NCBI GenBank assembly: GCA_049294415.1
Contig: JBAQCS010000074.1
Span: 1 to 15,828 of the forward strand
Length of the DNA stretch: 15,828 nucleotides
From: JAEZRQ01 sp049294415
GTDB taxonomy: Bacteria; Patescibacteriota; Patescibacteriia; Patescibacteriales; UBA12465
Reading direction: 5' to 3'
Below the pieces are notes generated by a model. It did not search any database, had not been told where the DNA came from, and was given only the letters and a program-made list of their open reading frames with translations. Shown here in pieces: positions 1-6,388 of the stretch (positions are counted from its first letter, which is position 1; every line of letters starts with the position of its first letter). The position numbers and the translations under genes are program-made.

Positions 1-441
1 GTTTCTAACGGCAATTGGGTCTTGTTCATTCAACGGAATAGAAAGTCTAGGGTGCAAAAAACCGTTTTTAAATTCAATATATAAGTGTTTTACTTCGATA
101 TTTGGCTTAAAAATGATAGCAAAATGGTTTAATTCATCGTAATCATGGAATTTTTTGCCTATATTAATGCCCTCTGGACCTATTTTAAACTCAACTAAAT
201 TCGGTTCTTGTCCGTCATTTATAATCATAATCATAGCTGATAAGATTAAAATAAGGGCGAACATGAAGTTAGAATTGACTCCTAGAAATACTGGCTTCCA
301 ATTACTTATCTCGAAAAAACAGAAAAAAAGAGAAATTAATAAGAAAGCGACGGCAATAAGATACCAACGTTTTTCACGTTCTTTTTTATCAAATTCTGGT
401 ACTGGCCAGGAAATAGATTGAACTTTATTATTATCTTCCAT
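1..441 (-). CDS. Membrane protein of unknown function, 3' end beyond window (partial)
   Basis: The frame is open from the ATG at 441-439 down to base 1 with no stop, giving 147 residues of a protein whose C-terminus lies outside the window. It starts MEDNNKVQSISWPVPEF, followed by a charged segment and two hydrophobic stretches that read as transmembrane helices at about residues 27-44 and 59-74. After these comes a soluble, beta-rich looking part (about 80-147) with alternating hydrophobic and polar residues. Two N-terminal helices followed by such a domain is a layout common among small unannotated membrane proteins of Patescibacteria, some with PH-like domains; that similarity is my impression, not a search result. 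No Shine-Dalgarno precedes the ATG. The gene is divergent from the tRNA and shares its promoter region. No catalytic motif is visible. Confidence 0.8.
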   Translation of the reverse strand, partial: MEDNNKVQSISWPVPEFDKKEREKRWYLIAVAFLLISLFFCFFEISNWKPVFLGVNSNFMFALILILSAMIMIINDGQEPNLVEFKIGPEGINIGKKFHDYDELNHFAIIFKPNIEVKHLYIEFKNGFLHPRLSIPLNEQDPIAVRN

Positions 442-463
442 ATCTTTAATGTTTGCCGGTAAA

Positions 464-492
464 TTGACAAGCCGGCTTTATTTTTATATAGT
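464..492 (+). promoter_or_regulatory. Sigma-70 promoter of tRNA-Ser
   Basis: TTGACA at 464-469 and TATAGT at 487-492 are separated by 17 bases, and the mature tRNA begins 35 bases after the -10 box. The short palindrome AAGCCGGCTT (469-478) lies just downstream of the -35 box; its role is unknown. Confidence 0.65.
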
Positions 493-527
493 TGTATAGT
501 TATTATAGCATAAAATAAAAAAGCAAT

Positions 528-617
528 GGAGAGGTGGCCGAGCGGCTGAAGGCGGCAGGTTGCTAACCTGTTATAGGAGTTTAACTCCTATCCGGGGTTC
601 GAATCCCCGCCTCTCCG
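528..617 (+). tRNA. tRNA-Ser(GCU)
   Basis: The acceptor stem GGAGAGG pairs with CCTCTCC, followed by discriminator G. The D-arm reads GGCCGAGCGGCTGAAGGC. The anticodon stem GCAGG/CCTGT encloses the loop TTGCTAA, so the anticodon is GCU, reading AGC and AGU serine codons. A long variable arm (TAGGAGTTTAACTCCTA, with GGAG pairing CTCC) is the class II mark of tRNA-Ser. The T-arm CCGGGGTTCGAATCCCCG is canonical. The CCA end is not encoded and must be added after transcription. The gene has its own promoter and terminator, so it is a single-gene unit. Confidence 0.97.
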
Positions 618-625
618 CAGTTATG

Positions 626-658
626 CAAAAACAGAGTTTATAGCTCTGTTTTTGTTTT
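626..658 (+). terminator. Intrinsic terminator after tRNA-Ser
   Basis: A perfect 11-base-pair stem (CAAAAACAGAG at 626-636, CTCTGTTTTTG at 644-654) with a 7-base loop is followed by TTTT. It ends the tRNA transcript. Because the arms carry A5 and T5 runs it may also stop the minus-strand transcript arriving from the gene at 713. Confidence 0.85.
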
Positions 659-712
659 AATATCAGTAAATATTTTAGGTTCCAAAGCGATTCTAATAAT
701 TTTTTAGTAGTA

Positions 713-1315
713 TTACATCCACCAATCCTCTTTGGTAGTAGCTAACCCCCTGTATTCATTAAATATTTCAATAGCTTCTTCGCGCGATACTTCTTTGCCG
801 TCAACTGTCCCTTTAAAATCTATATAATCAGGAGTATTTTCTGGACTAATCATATACCAGTTATGATCACTTTCATCCCAATTTTTACTAGGAGACATTT
901 TGATTTCCACCTTTTTACCATTAATCACGCCGTTTAACTCATAGCTAAAAGGTTTATTAGATTCAGGGAAAGGAACTTTTTCTTTTAAGTATAAACTAGA
1001 ATTTTGTTCTTTATTTAATCTTTCTGATAATTCTTGCTCTTTTTCTATAAGCTTATCTTTTTCTAATCCTTCGTCATAGCTAGCAATTTCTTCACGTATT
1101 TGAGCTAGCTCATCGCGATGTTGATTTTCTTTTTCAGCTTCATTTTCTGCAATTCTATCACCTGTATAATGACCATAATCCTGTAGTCGGTTGTATCCTG
1201 ACAATACCTCCATGATGCTAGGATTTAATTCTGAAGCTAATTTTTTATTATTTTTTTCGTAAGCTTTTTGGCTATTTTTTACCTCTTCAGGTGTAAGCGG
1301 CATTTGTTCTATCAT
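713..1315 (-). CDS. Hypothetical protein with central coiled coil, 200 aa
   Basis: I do not recognise this 200-residue protein. It has no signal peptide or membrane segment and looks cytoplasmic. Residues about 55-115 are a charged, Glu/Lys/Gln-rich stretch with heptad-like spacing that suggests an alpha-helical coiled coil. The C-terminal part (about 120-200) is richer in Gly, Asp and aromatic residues and ends KEDWWM; its alternating pattern (NGVINGKKVEIKMSPSKNW) suggests a small beta-rich domain. The chosen ATG has no Shine-Dalgarno; the Met at residue 5 (MPLTPEE) is an equally possible start. It lies downstream of the gene at 1355-1741 on the same strand, 39 bases away, and probably shares its transcript. 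Its end faces the tRNA terminator. Confidence 0.75.
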   Translation of the reverse strand: MIEQMPLTPEEVKNSQKAYEKNNKKLASELNPSIMEVLSGYNRLQDYGHYTGDRIAENEAEKENQHRDELAQIREEIASYDEGLEKDKLIEKEQELSERLNKEQNSSLYLKEKVPFPESNKPFSYELNGVINGKKVEIKMSPSKNWDESDHNWYMISPENTPDYIDFKGTVDGKEVSREEAIEIFNEYRGLATTKEDWWM

Positions 1316-1354
1316 AATTTTAGATAGTTAATTATTATGCAATTTTTATATTTT

Positions 1355-1741
1355 TTAATAATTTTGCCAGACGGTTTTATAGGCCTCGTAATACTCTGGG
1401 ATTAACTCTTTTATTTTATTAAGCGCCTCGTCAAAACGTTCTGTAAAATAATCATTCATTTTATATAAATAGTCCTGATTATATTCTTGGCCATCTATGA
1501 CAACTAAGAATGGGGAAGTTAAAGAATCTTCTCTAAAACCAGTATATCCTCCGCGCATGCCAATAATCATAAAAGTAACACTCATTAGATAAGAAATTTC
1601 TTTAGCGATTATTTTTGAGCCTAATTCTGAAAAATCTTTTTTATCAAAGTTATTAAAAGCAGATTCTGCAATTTTGCAGAGGCCATTAAATACGGCAAAA
1701 AATTCTTCTGGCGTGTTTATTTTATCAATTGAAGTATTCAT
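1355..1741 (-). CDS. Hypothetical protein, 128 aa
   Basis: I do not recognise this protein. The open frame reaches back to an ATG at 1759, but I prefer the second Met (at 1741-1739), giving MNTSIDKINTPEEF, because the extra residues MLIFIY look like translated promoter DNA (TATATATAAATATTAA). The product is mostly helical by pattern: an N-terminal helix, a hydrophobic segment about residues 45-62 (KEISYLMSVTFMIIGMRGG) that could be a buried helix rather than a membrane span, and an acidic amphipathic C-terminal half rich in Tyr and Glu ending YYEAYKTVWQNY. No catalytic motif is seen. It is first in a two-gene minus-strand unit and divergent from the gene at 1853. Confidence 0.7.
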   Translation of the reverse strand: MNTSIDKINTPEEFFAVFNGLCKIAESAFNNFDKKDFSELGSKIIAKEISYLMSVTFMIIGMRGGYTGFREDSLTSPFLVVIDGQEYNQDYLYKMNDYFTERFDEALNKIKELIPEYYEAYKTVWQNY

Positions 1742-1813
1742 ATATATAAATATTAACATATTGCGTTGTTTTTAAGAAGATAGGCTCTAATTGTGCCTTA
1801 CTTTAAGGTACTG

Positions 1814-1822
1814 TGGTATAAT
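1814..1822 (+). promoter_or_regulatory. Extended -10 promoter for the 1853-3586 gene run
   Basis: TGGTATAAT matches the extended -10 form (TGnTATAAT) perfectly and lies about 30 bases before the chosen start at 1853. No good -35 hexamer stands at the right distance, which is usual for extended -10 promoters. Its place supports the later ATG: an upstream in-frame ATG would lie in or before the promoter. Confidence 0.6.
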
Positions 1823-1852
1823 TATTATATATTAGAATTAATTAATAATTTT

Positions 1853-2170
1853 ATGAAAAATCAAACTTTAGCTAAGTGGGGCATAACTCATGCTTTTGGC
1901 GTACTAGTTTATATATCGCTAATTGCAACTTTTATGAGTAATGGCAGTAAATGGTTTGGTGAAGCTGATCAAGAGATTGTAACGCCAATAGCCGCTTTAT
2001 TGCTTTTTGTTCTTTCTGCTTTAGTAACCAGCGGTTTAGTTTTAGGTAAGCCAATTATGTTGTATCTCGATGGTCATAAAAAAGAAGCTGTAAAATTATT
2101 ATTCTTTACCGGTCTTGGTTTATTTATTTTTTTATTACTAGCTTTCTTTGTCTTGTTATTAATGAAATAA
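1853..2170 (+). CDS. Small membrane protein, three predicted helices, 105 aa
   Basis: Unrecognised integral membrane protein. The open frame begins further upstream at 1793, but that segment overlaps the extended -10 box, so the Met giving MKNQTLAKWGITHAFG is chosen. Three hydrophobic helices are visible at roughly residues 12-27, 46-65 and 82-103. A short polar loop (SNGSKWFGEADQEIV) follows the first and a basic loop (LDGHKKEAVK) precedes the third. The length and three-helix layout resemble small DUF-type membrane proteins common in Patescibacteria, but no specific family is claimed. It is first in a run of four same-strand genes that ends in a terminator at 3599. Confidence 0.7.
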   Translation: MKNQTLAKWGITHAFGVLVYISLIATFMSNGSKWFGEADQEIVTPIAALLLFVLSALVTSGLVLGKPIMLYLDGHKKEAVKLLFFTGLGLFIFLLLAFFVLLLMK

Positions 2171-2210
2171 GTAGTGGACGTTATCAGCACAATTAATTAA
2201 TTTTAATAAT

Positions 2211-2651
2211 ATGCCAAAAAATTATTTAAAAATAATTGTTAATGCTATTTTGTTAGCGATTATTGGCGTTTGGGGTGTAGATTATATTTTCCATTTATTC
2301 TTTTCCAGCCCCATGGAGACCCCCGCTTATTTTATGGCCAAGATGACGCTTTATTTGGTGGGAGCTGTAATATTTTTGTCTTTCTTTAATTTGAGTAAGC
2401 ATCAATTTTTGAAAGTGTTAACTGCTGGCATCATTATAGCCTCTATCTGGGGAATTTATTATAACGTACTTCCTGTTTTATTTGATTTTTATCCATTTGG
2501 TATTCCTTTAAATGGTTTATCGTTTTTAAGTATGGGTATTTTAGGAACTGGTTTGGCCTTTGGATTAGTTCATATTGCAGCTTTTGTTTGTGGATATTAT
2601 CTTAGTCAGTTGATATGGAAATCATTTTCTAGTTTTAAAAATAATAATTAG
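2211..2651 (+). CDS. Integral membrane protein, about four helices, 146 aa
   Basis: Unrecognised. The sequence is hydrophobic along most of its length, with predicted membrane helices at about residues 7-30, 42-60, 68-92 and 105-137, and a short polar C-terminal tail (SFSSFKNNN). A loop with a Pro-rich stretch (FFSSPMETPAYF) separates the first two helices. No charged catalytic residues lie inside the helices, so there is no hint of a transporter or enzyme family. The start ATG follows an A/T-only leader without a Shine-Dalgarno. The stop is only two bases before the start of the HD-domain gene, which implies cotranscription and probably translational coupling. Confidence 0.75.
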   Translation: MPKNYLKIIVNAILLAIIGVWGVDYIFHLFFSSPMETPAYFMAKMTLYLVGAVIFLSFFNLSKHQFLKVLTAGIIIASIWGIYYNVLPVLFDFYPFGIPLNGLSFLSMGILGTGLAFGLVHIAAFVCGYYLSQLIWKSFSSFKNNN

Positions 2652-2653
2652 CT

Positions 2654-3316
2654 ATGAAAATAAATAAAGAAATTATTAAACAAATAGAGGTTGAAGCCAA
2701 GAAATTTTTTATTGGCGCTAGTGGCTGTCACGATTGGACTCATGTTGAAAGAGTTTACAGTCTTGCGATGAATATCGGTAAGCAAGAAAAAGCAGACGTA
2801 TCAATTTTAGCTGTCGCTTGTTTATTGCATGATATTGGCCGTAAGGCGGAAATGAAAAGTCGTGGAAAATTTTGTCATGCTGAAAAAGGAGCCGAATTAG
2901 CTAGTAAAATTTTACTTAAGTATAAAATAGATCAGGACATTATAGATAATGTAACCCATTGTATAATCAGTCACCGTTATCGTAATCAAAATATACCTAA
3001 AACTATCGAAGCTAAAGTTTTATTTGATGCTGATAAACTAGATTCTATAGGGGCAGTTGGTGTTGGTAGAGATTTTTTGTTTGCTGGATATTTAAAGAAT
3101 GCACTGTATACTGGTCGCGAAAAAGAAATAGTTAAATCTAAAAAAGACCTTTCTTATTCAATGGATGATACTGCTATTTTAGAATATGAATTTAAGTTAA
3201 AAAAAATTAAAGATAAAATTTTAACTAAAACAGGTAAGAAGATTGCTAAAAGTAGACATGATTTTATGGCGGCTTATTTTAAAAGATTTTGGCAGGAGGT
3301 AAGTGGTAAGAATTAG
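2654..3316 (+). CDS. HD-domain metal-dependent phosphohydrolase (YedJ/YpgQ-like)
   Basis: Soluble cytoplasmic enzyme of the HD superfamily, which hydrolyses phosphate esters of nucleotides or related compounds using metal ions. The expected ligands are visible in order: His30 (HDWTHVERV), the His59-Asp60 pair (LLHDIGRK), His102 and His107 (THCIISHRYR), and Asp126 (LFDADKLDSIG). The spacing, the segment DADKLDSIGAVGVGR and the length of 220 residues match the YedJ/YpgQ group; B. subtilis YpgQ has been described as a nucleotide pyrophosphohydrolase, but the substrate here cannot be read from sequence. The gene follows a membrane protein gene by two bases and is followed by a small membrane-anchored protein, suggesting one operon. 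A housecleaning or nucleotide-turnover role is an inference. Confidence 0.9.
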   Translation: MKINKEIIKQIEVEAKKFFIGASGCHDWTHVERVYSLAMNIGKQEKADVSILAVACLLHDIGRKAEMKSRGKFCHAEKGAELASKILLKYKIDQDIIDNVTHCIISHRYRNQNIPKTIEAKVLFDADKLDSIGAVGVGRDFLFAGYLKNALYTGREKEIVKSKKDLSYSMDDTAILEYEFKLKKIKDKILTKTGKKIAKSRHDFMAAYFKRFWQEVSGKN

Positions 3317-3358
3317 ATTTACATTGTTTATATTATTTATTTAAAAATACTAGTTTAT

Positions 3359-3586
3359 ATGGAAATATTTTTTATAATTTTTTTAGTCTTGGCTTTAGTT
3401 TTTTTATTTTTAATGAAAAGACAGGAGAGGATTAGAGAATATAATTCCCCAAAAAGTCATTTTTCTAGACCTTTAAATAGTAGAGATGAATATTTAAAAA
3501 AAGTTAAAGATGATACTAAAAATCGTTTGGACTTTGAAAAAAAAGAACAACAATATAAAAGTGATATTAAAAAAGAGTATTTATAG
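3359..3586 (+). CDS. Small single-helix membrane protein, 75 aa
   Basis: Residues 2-19 (MEIFFIIFLVLALVFLFL) form one strongly hydrophobic segment, followed by a basic stretch (MKRQERIREY) and a long highly charged, Lys/Glu/Asp-rich tail likely to be helical. By the positive-inside rule the tail is cytoplasmic, so it is an N-terminally anchored protein with a cytoplasmic coiled-coil-like tail. No function is evident. It is the last gene of the run that begins at 1853 and sits directly before the terminator. Confidence 0.65.
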   Translation: MEIFFIIFLVLALVFLFLMKRQERIREYNSPKSHFSRPLNSRDEYLKKVKDDTKNRLDFEKKEQQYKSDIKKEYL

Positions 3587-3598
3587 AAAGCATCTCAC

Positions 3599-3630
3599 TA
3601 GCCTCCTTAATACTAAGGGGGTTATTTTTT
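3599..3630 (+). terminator. Intrinsic terminator of the 1853-3586 run
   Basis: The stem CCTCCTTA (3602-3609) pairs with TAAGGGGG (3614-3621), with one G-T wobble and the tetraloop ATAC. It extends by A-T pairs at the base and is followed by TTATTTTTT. Confidence 0.85.
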
Positions 3631-3644
3631 AACCACAATCTTAA

Positions 3645-3653
3645 TGTTATAAT
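3645..3653 (+). promoter_or_regulatory. Extended -10 promoter of the patatin-kinase pair
   Basis: TGTTATAAT is a perfect extended -10 element and lies 22 bases before the patatin ATG, just after the previous terminator. The transcript leader would be only about 15 bases. There is no convincing -35 box. Confidence 0.6.
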
Positions 3654-3675
3654 AAGAATATTAGTAAATAACTAT

Positions 3676-4485
3676 ATGGACAACAGAAAAACAGTTGGCT
3701 TAGCTCTTGGTTCTGGTGCCGTGCGAGGTTTAGCTCACATTGGAGTAATTAGAACTCTAATTAAAAATAATATTCCCATTGATTATTTGGCTGGCTCTTC
3801 AGTTGGCGCTTGGGTTGGTGCTCATTTTGCTCTTTATCAAGATATTGATTTAACTGCTGAATTAACAGTTGGTAATAAAAAAGAAAAACTTTTTGCTATT
3901 TTAGAGCCAACTATTTTTGATGGTATAGTAAAAGGAGAAAAGGTGGAGGCCTTGTTAAAGGAATGGCTTAATGATCATTCTTTCGATGATTTAAAGATAC
4001 CTTTTAAAATTGCGGCCACCGATTTAATTAGTGGTAATAAAGTTATTTTGAGTAATGGTAAATTAGCTAATGCCGTTAGAGCTAGCATGGCTGTTCCTGG
4101 ATTTTTTAAACCAGTCATTTTAGAAAATAAAGCCTTAGTAGATGGTGGTATTAGTGATCCTGTGCCAGTTGATTTAGTAAAAGAATTAGGAGCTGATATA
4201 GTTATTGCTGTTAACTTAGATTTTTCTCAAGAAATTTTAAATATTACTCCAGATCAAATTGGTTTAACTAATATTGCTACTAGAACTCTAAAAGTAATGC
4301 GTCATCACTTAGCCCAGTATTCTTGCTACGGGGCAGATTTTATTATTGAGCCACCACTGCAAATTTATTCTAGTTGGAGTGATTATTTTATTAATAATAA
4401 TGATGCCAAGATTATCGGTTTAGCAGAAGAGGCGACAGAAAAAATCATTCCTAAGTTGAAGGAGATGATTTATAATCAAGATTAA
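3676..4485 (+). CDS. Patatin-like phospholipase (RssA/NTE family)
   Basis: Serine hydrolase of the patatin family, expected to cleave acyl esters of phospholipids at the inner face of the membrane using a Ser-Asp dyad. The family blocks are in order: the Gly-rich oxyanion loop with its Arg (GSGAVRGLAHIG, residues 12-23), the nucleophile elbow GSSVG with Ser42, the segment ASMAVPGFF (136-144), and the catalytic Asp156 in VDGGISDPVPV. The length of 269 residues is close to that of stand-alone bacterial members such as RssA; no membrane helix or signal peptide is present. The start ATG lacks a Shine-Dalgarno but sits directly after a promoter. A P-loop kinase gene follows after five bases. The true substrate is not known. 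Confidence 0.93.
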   Translation: MDNRKTVGLALGSGAVRGLAHIGVIRTLIKNNIPIDYLAGSSVGAWVGAHFALYQDIDLTAELTVGNKKEKLFAILEPTIFDGIVKGEKVEALLKEWLNDHSFDDLKIPFKIAATDLISGNKVILSNGKLANAVRASMAVPGFFKPVILENKALVDGGISDPVPVDLVKELGADIVIAVNLDFSQEILNITPDQIGLTNIATRTLKVMRHHLAQYSCYGADFIIEPPLQIYSSWSDYFINNNDAKIIGLAEEATEKIIPKLKEMIYNQD

Positions 4486-4490
4486 AATAT

Positions 4491-5000
4491 ATGATAACCC
4501 CATTCTTATTAATAATTGACGGTATGACTGGTGCCGGTAAGACTACTACCGCGAGATTATTAGCTGATAGTATTCCCAGGTTGGCTGTGGTTGGTATGGA
4601 TAAAATTAAGAAATTTATTTCTGATTTTGAAAGAGGTGAAAGAGATAATTTAATAGCAAGAGATGTTACCTTTGAAATGACTAAGGCCTATCTTGAACAT
4701 AATATTTCAGTTATTATTGAGCAGCCTTTTAGATCAGAGTCTGAAATAAAAAAATATGATGATTTAGCTAGTAAATTTTCAGTCCCTTTGTATAAATTTC
4801 AATTAGTAGTTAATTCTGAGTTAGCTTTTGAGCGAGTAGTCAGTCGTCAAAAAGATTCTGAGACCAAAAATCCAGAAGACCGTATCAGGCGTAATATTTC
4901 TTTGTTTGAAAATAGAGAACATTTGGGTTTTACTGTGATTGATACTTCTAATTTGCCAAGTGATGAGGCGGCTAAAATTATTCTTAAAGAGATTAAATGA
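4491..5000 (+). CDS. P-loop kinase (AAA_33 / zeta-toxin-like fold), 169 aa
   Basis: Small cytoplasmic nucleotide-binding protein. The N-terminal strand LLIIDG leads into a Walker A motif GMTGAGKTT (residues 11-19, Lys17). The middle carries IIIEQPFRSE (about 74-83), at the place of the second beta strand and acceptor site in this family, and the C-terminal part has an Arg-rich segment (ERVVSRQKD, RIRRN) like the lid of small-molecule kinases. The size matches AAA_33-type kinases, a group that includes zeta toxins, polynucleotide kinase-like proteins and antibiotic phosphotransferases; I cannot choose the substrate. No antitoxin gene lies beside it, so a toxin role is unsupported. It ends in TGA, evidence for the standard code. 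It is coupled to the patatin gene, five bases upstream. Confidence 0.85.
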   Translation: MITPFLLIIDGMTGAGKTTTARLLADSIPRLAVVGMDKIKKFISDFERGERDNLIARDVTFEMTKAYLEHNISVIIEQPFRSESEIKKYDDLASKFSVPLYKFQLVVNSELAFERVVSRQKDSETKNPEDRIRRNISLFENREHLGFTVIDTSNLPSDEAAKIILKEIK

Positions 5001-5116
5001 TAGTAAAGGCACTCTTTTATAGCCGTAATTTGACGTAATTAGTTTAGTGCGGTAATCTTAAATGTTCTATTAGTTTTTTAACAATAATATATTTCTAACC
5101 CTATAAAAATTGAGTC

Positions 5117-5602
5117 ATGAAAGACATCAAAGAATTAAGTAAAAGTGATGGCATGAAAATGTTGCCTTGTATTTGGAATTTGTATATTACTAATTCCAGC
5201 AATGGTTTTATTGATCCGTTTTCCCTAAGGAGTCTACGTCATCGATGTTTTTTTGAAAAAAGTAATGGCATAATTAATAGCCTATTAGTTTTTTTCCATC
5301 TGACAGCAGAAGAGGAGGTGGTAATGACTTTAAGCCCCAATGTTTATTTGTATGGCGCTTTTAATCAGGTTGATATAAATCAAATGAGAAGTTGTGGCAG
5401 ATTGCGTAAACTTGATCGATTTGAAAGACTCAGGTTTATTGAAAAAATTACTAACAGACTCGATGGTAAAAAAATTGGTGATAAATTATCGCCAGTTATT
5501 GGACGGGCTGATAAGCAAGAAGTTTTACAACTTTTACAGAGCGGTAATTGTTATTGCTTCGAACCGCTCAAGTATGATTATCAGACTTATACCCGGGGCT
5601 AA
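5117..5602 (+). CDS. Hypothetical protein coupled to NlpC/P60 peptidase, 161 aa
   Basis: I do not recognise this protein. It has no signal peptide and no clear membrane helix; a hydrophobic segment (GIINSLLVFFHL, about residues 51-62) looks like a buried strand or helix. Cys residues (18, 44, 92, 144, 146) are scattered and do not form a metal-site pattern. The middle is basic (RSCGRLRKLDRFERLRFIEK). Its stop TAA shares one base with the ATG of the following peptidase gene (TAATG), so the two are translated together, which suggests a common function or a partner/immunity relationship. The 116 bases upstream contain no terminator; TTGACG at 5030 followed by a poor -10 is a weak promoter candidate. 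Confidence 0.7.
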   Translation: MKDIKELSKSDGMKMLPCIWNLYITNSSNGFIDPFSLRSLRHRCFFEKSNGIINSLLVFFHLTAEEEVVMTLSPNVYLYGAFNQVDINQMRSCGRLRKLDRFERLRFIEKITNRLDGKKIGDKLSPVIGRADKQEVLQLLQSGNCYCFEPLKYDYQTYTRG

Positions 5603-6213
5603 TGGATTACAGAGCTGCCTTTAATCGTTGTGCTGTCATTATTGATGATTTGCGTTTGCCTGTTTCTCACGAAGAAGTTTTGGAAATTTTGCATCAGAAA
5701 GGTTTTAATAAGCTAGAGGTCGACTTAATTAAATTAGCTAGAAATTGTCTAGTAGATTCTAAATATCGTCGAGGTTCTCGTTTGGTTGAAGCTCCAGAAT
5801 TTTTTGATTGCTCCAGTTTTATTAAATGGCTGTATGGTCAAAGAGGGATTTGGTTGCCTCGTCGATCAATTCAGCAGAGATTTTTAGGTGAAGTTATTAG
5901 TCTTAATCAAGAAATAGCTGGCGATGTAATTTTTATATCAGGAGCTATTAATTATTATGATATTAATTCTTCAGATGGAGTAGGACATGCCGGTATTTAC
6001 ACTGGAGAAGGAACTGTAGTCCATGCTGCTAATCGAAATCTTAATTTAGTTGAAACGCCACTTTCTGATTTTATTACTAAGTCTAATTTTCGAGGTATTA
6101 GGCGTTATCTACCTGTAAATCAAGAAGTTATTACTTTTGAATTACCTCTGGGAAGAGAAGTCGAAACTGAAGATGATATTCGCTGGATAATTTTACAGTC
6201 ACTTAATTTTTAA
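5602..6213 (+). CDS. NlpC/P60 family cysteine peptidase without signal peptide
   Basis: Papain-like cysteine peptidase or amidase of the NlpC/P60 family, typically cutting peptide bonds of cell-wall peptides. The core pattern is clear: catalytic Cys70 in FDCSSFIKWLYG, the segment LPRRSIQQRFLGEV (85-98), GDVIFISG (107-114), catalytic His129 in VGHAGIYTGEG, and His141 in VVHAANRN as the third polar residue. Unlike most members it has no N-terminal signal peptide, lipobox, SH3 or LysM domain; residues 1-60 are a short helical, charged region and 171-203 an acidic tail. It is thus predicted to be cytoplasmic or exported by an unrecognised route. Translation overlaps the upstream unknown gene by one base. 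A strong terminator follows. Confidence 0.88.
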   Translation: MDYRAAFNRCAVIIDDLRLPVSHEEVLEILHQKGFNKLEVDLIKLARNCLVDSKYRRGSRLVEAPEFFDCSSFIKWLYGQRGIWLPRRSIQQRFLGEVISLNQEIAGDVIFISGAINYYDINSSDGVGHAGIYTGEGTVVHAANRNLNLVETPLSDFITKSNFRGIRRYLPVNQEVITFELPLGREVETEDDIRWIILQSLNF

Positions 6214-6220
6214 AAACATG

Positions 6221-6252
6221 CCTAGCTAGTCATAAGATTAGCTAGGTTTTTT
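6221..6252 (+). terminator. Intrinsic terminator before the NAD operon
   Basis: The 11-base-pair stem CCTAGCTAGTC / GATTAGCTAGG (one G-T wobble) closes on tetraloop ATAA and is followed by six T. It isolates the NAD operon from the peptidase unit. Confidence 0.92.
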
Positions 6253-6265
6253 CTTATTTTTGTGC

Positions 6266-6279
6266 TTGACATAAGTCAA
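6266..6279 (+). promoter_or_regulatory. Palindrome TTGAC-N4-GTCAA over the -35 box (possible operator)
   Basis: TTGACATAAGTCAA is an inverted repeat with perfect 5-base arms and a 4-base spacer, and its left arm is the -35 box itself. A dimeric repressor bound here would block RNA polymerase. No known NAD regulator gene (NiaR, NrtR, NadQ, NadR) is recognisable in the window, so the operator role is inferred from symmetry and position only. Confidence 0.4.
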
Positions 6280-6294
6280 AATAAATGATAAATT
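6266..6294 (+). promoter_or_regulatory. Sigma-70 promoter of the NAD salvage operon
   Basis: A perfect -35 box TTGACA (6266-6271) is followed by the AT-rich stretch GATAAATTA; TAAATT (6289-6294, spacer 17) or ATAAAT (spacer 16) would be the -10 box. Transcription would begin near 6301, leaving a leader of almost 90 bases before pncA. Confidence 0.65.
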
Positions 6295-6301
6295 AGATGG
6301 T

Positions 6302-6321
6302 TAATATCAATTTTGGTATTA
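6302..6321 (+). other. Hairpin in the pncA leader
   Basis: TAATATC and GGTATTA pair (7 base pairs, one wobble) around a 6-base loop near the expected 5' end of the transcript. A second weak hairpin (GGCT/AGCC) follows about 15 bases later. No known riboswitch consensus is recognised and AT-rich pairing can arise by chance. Confidence 0.3.
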
Positions 6322-6388
6322 GCTAAATTTTTGGCTTTAATTAGCCTATAAAGTAATAGTACATTCAAATCTTAATAAATTTTACAGT

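Noticed and set aside
155..421. Plus-strand open frame of 88 codons at the left edge.
   Set aside because: It lies antisense to the minus-strand membrane protein, whose frame gives a sensible protein with two membrane helices and runs through the whole edge region.
528..617. Integration site of a mobile element at the tRNA-Ser gene.
   Set aside because: No integrase gene and no direct repeat of the tRNA 3' end was seen in the window.
4491..5000. Zeta-type toxin of a toxin-antitoxin pair.
   Set aside because: The neighbour upstream is a patatin phospholipase, not a small antitoxin, and the fold is shared with many metabolic kinases.
6301..6388. NAD+ or PRPP riboswitch in the pncA leader.
   Set aside because: Only short AT-rich hairpins are present and no known consensus core is recognisable.
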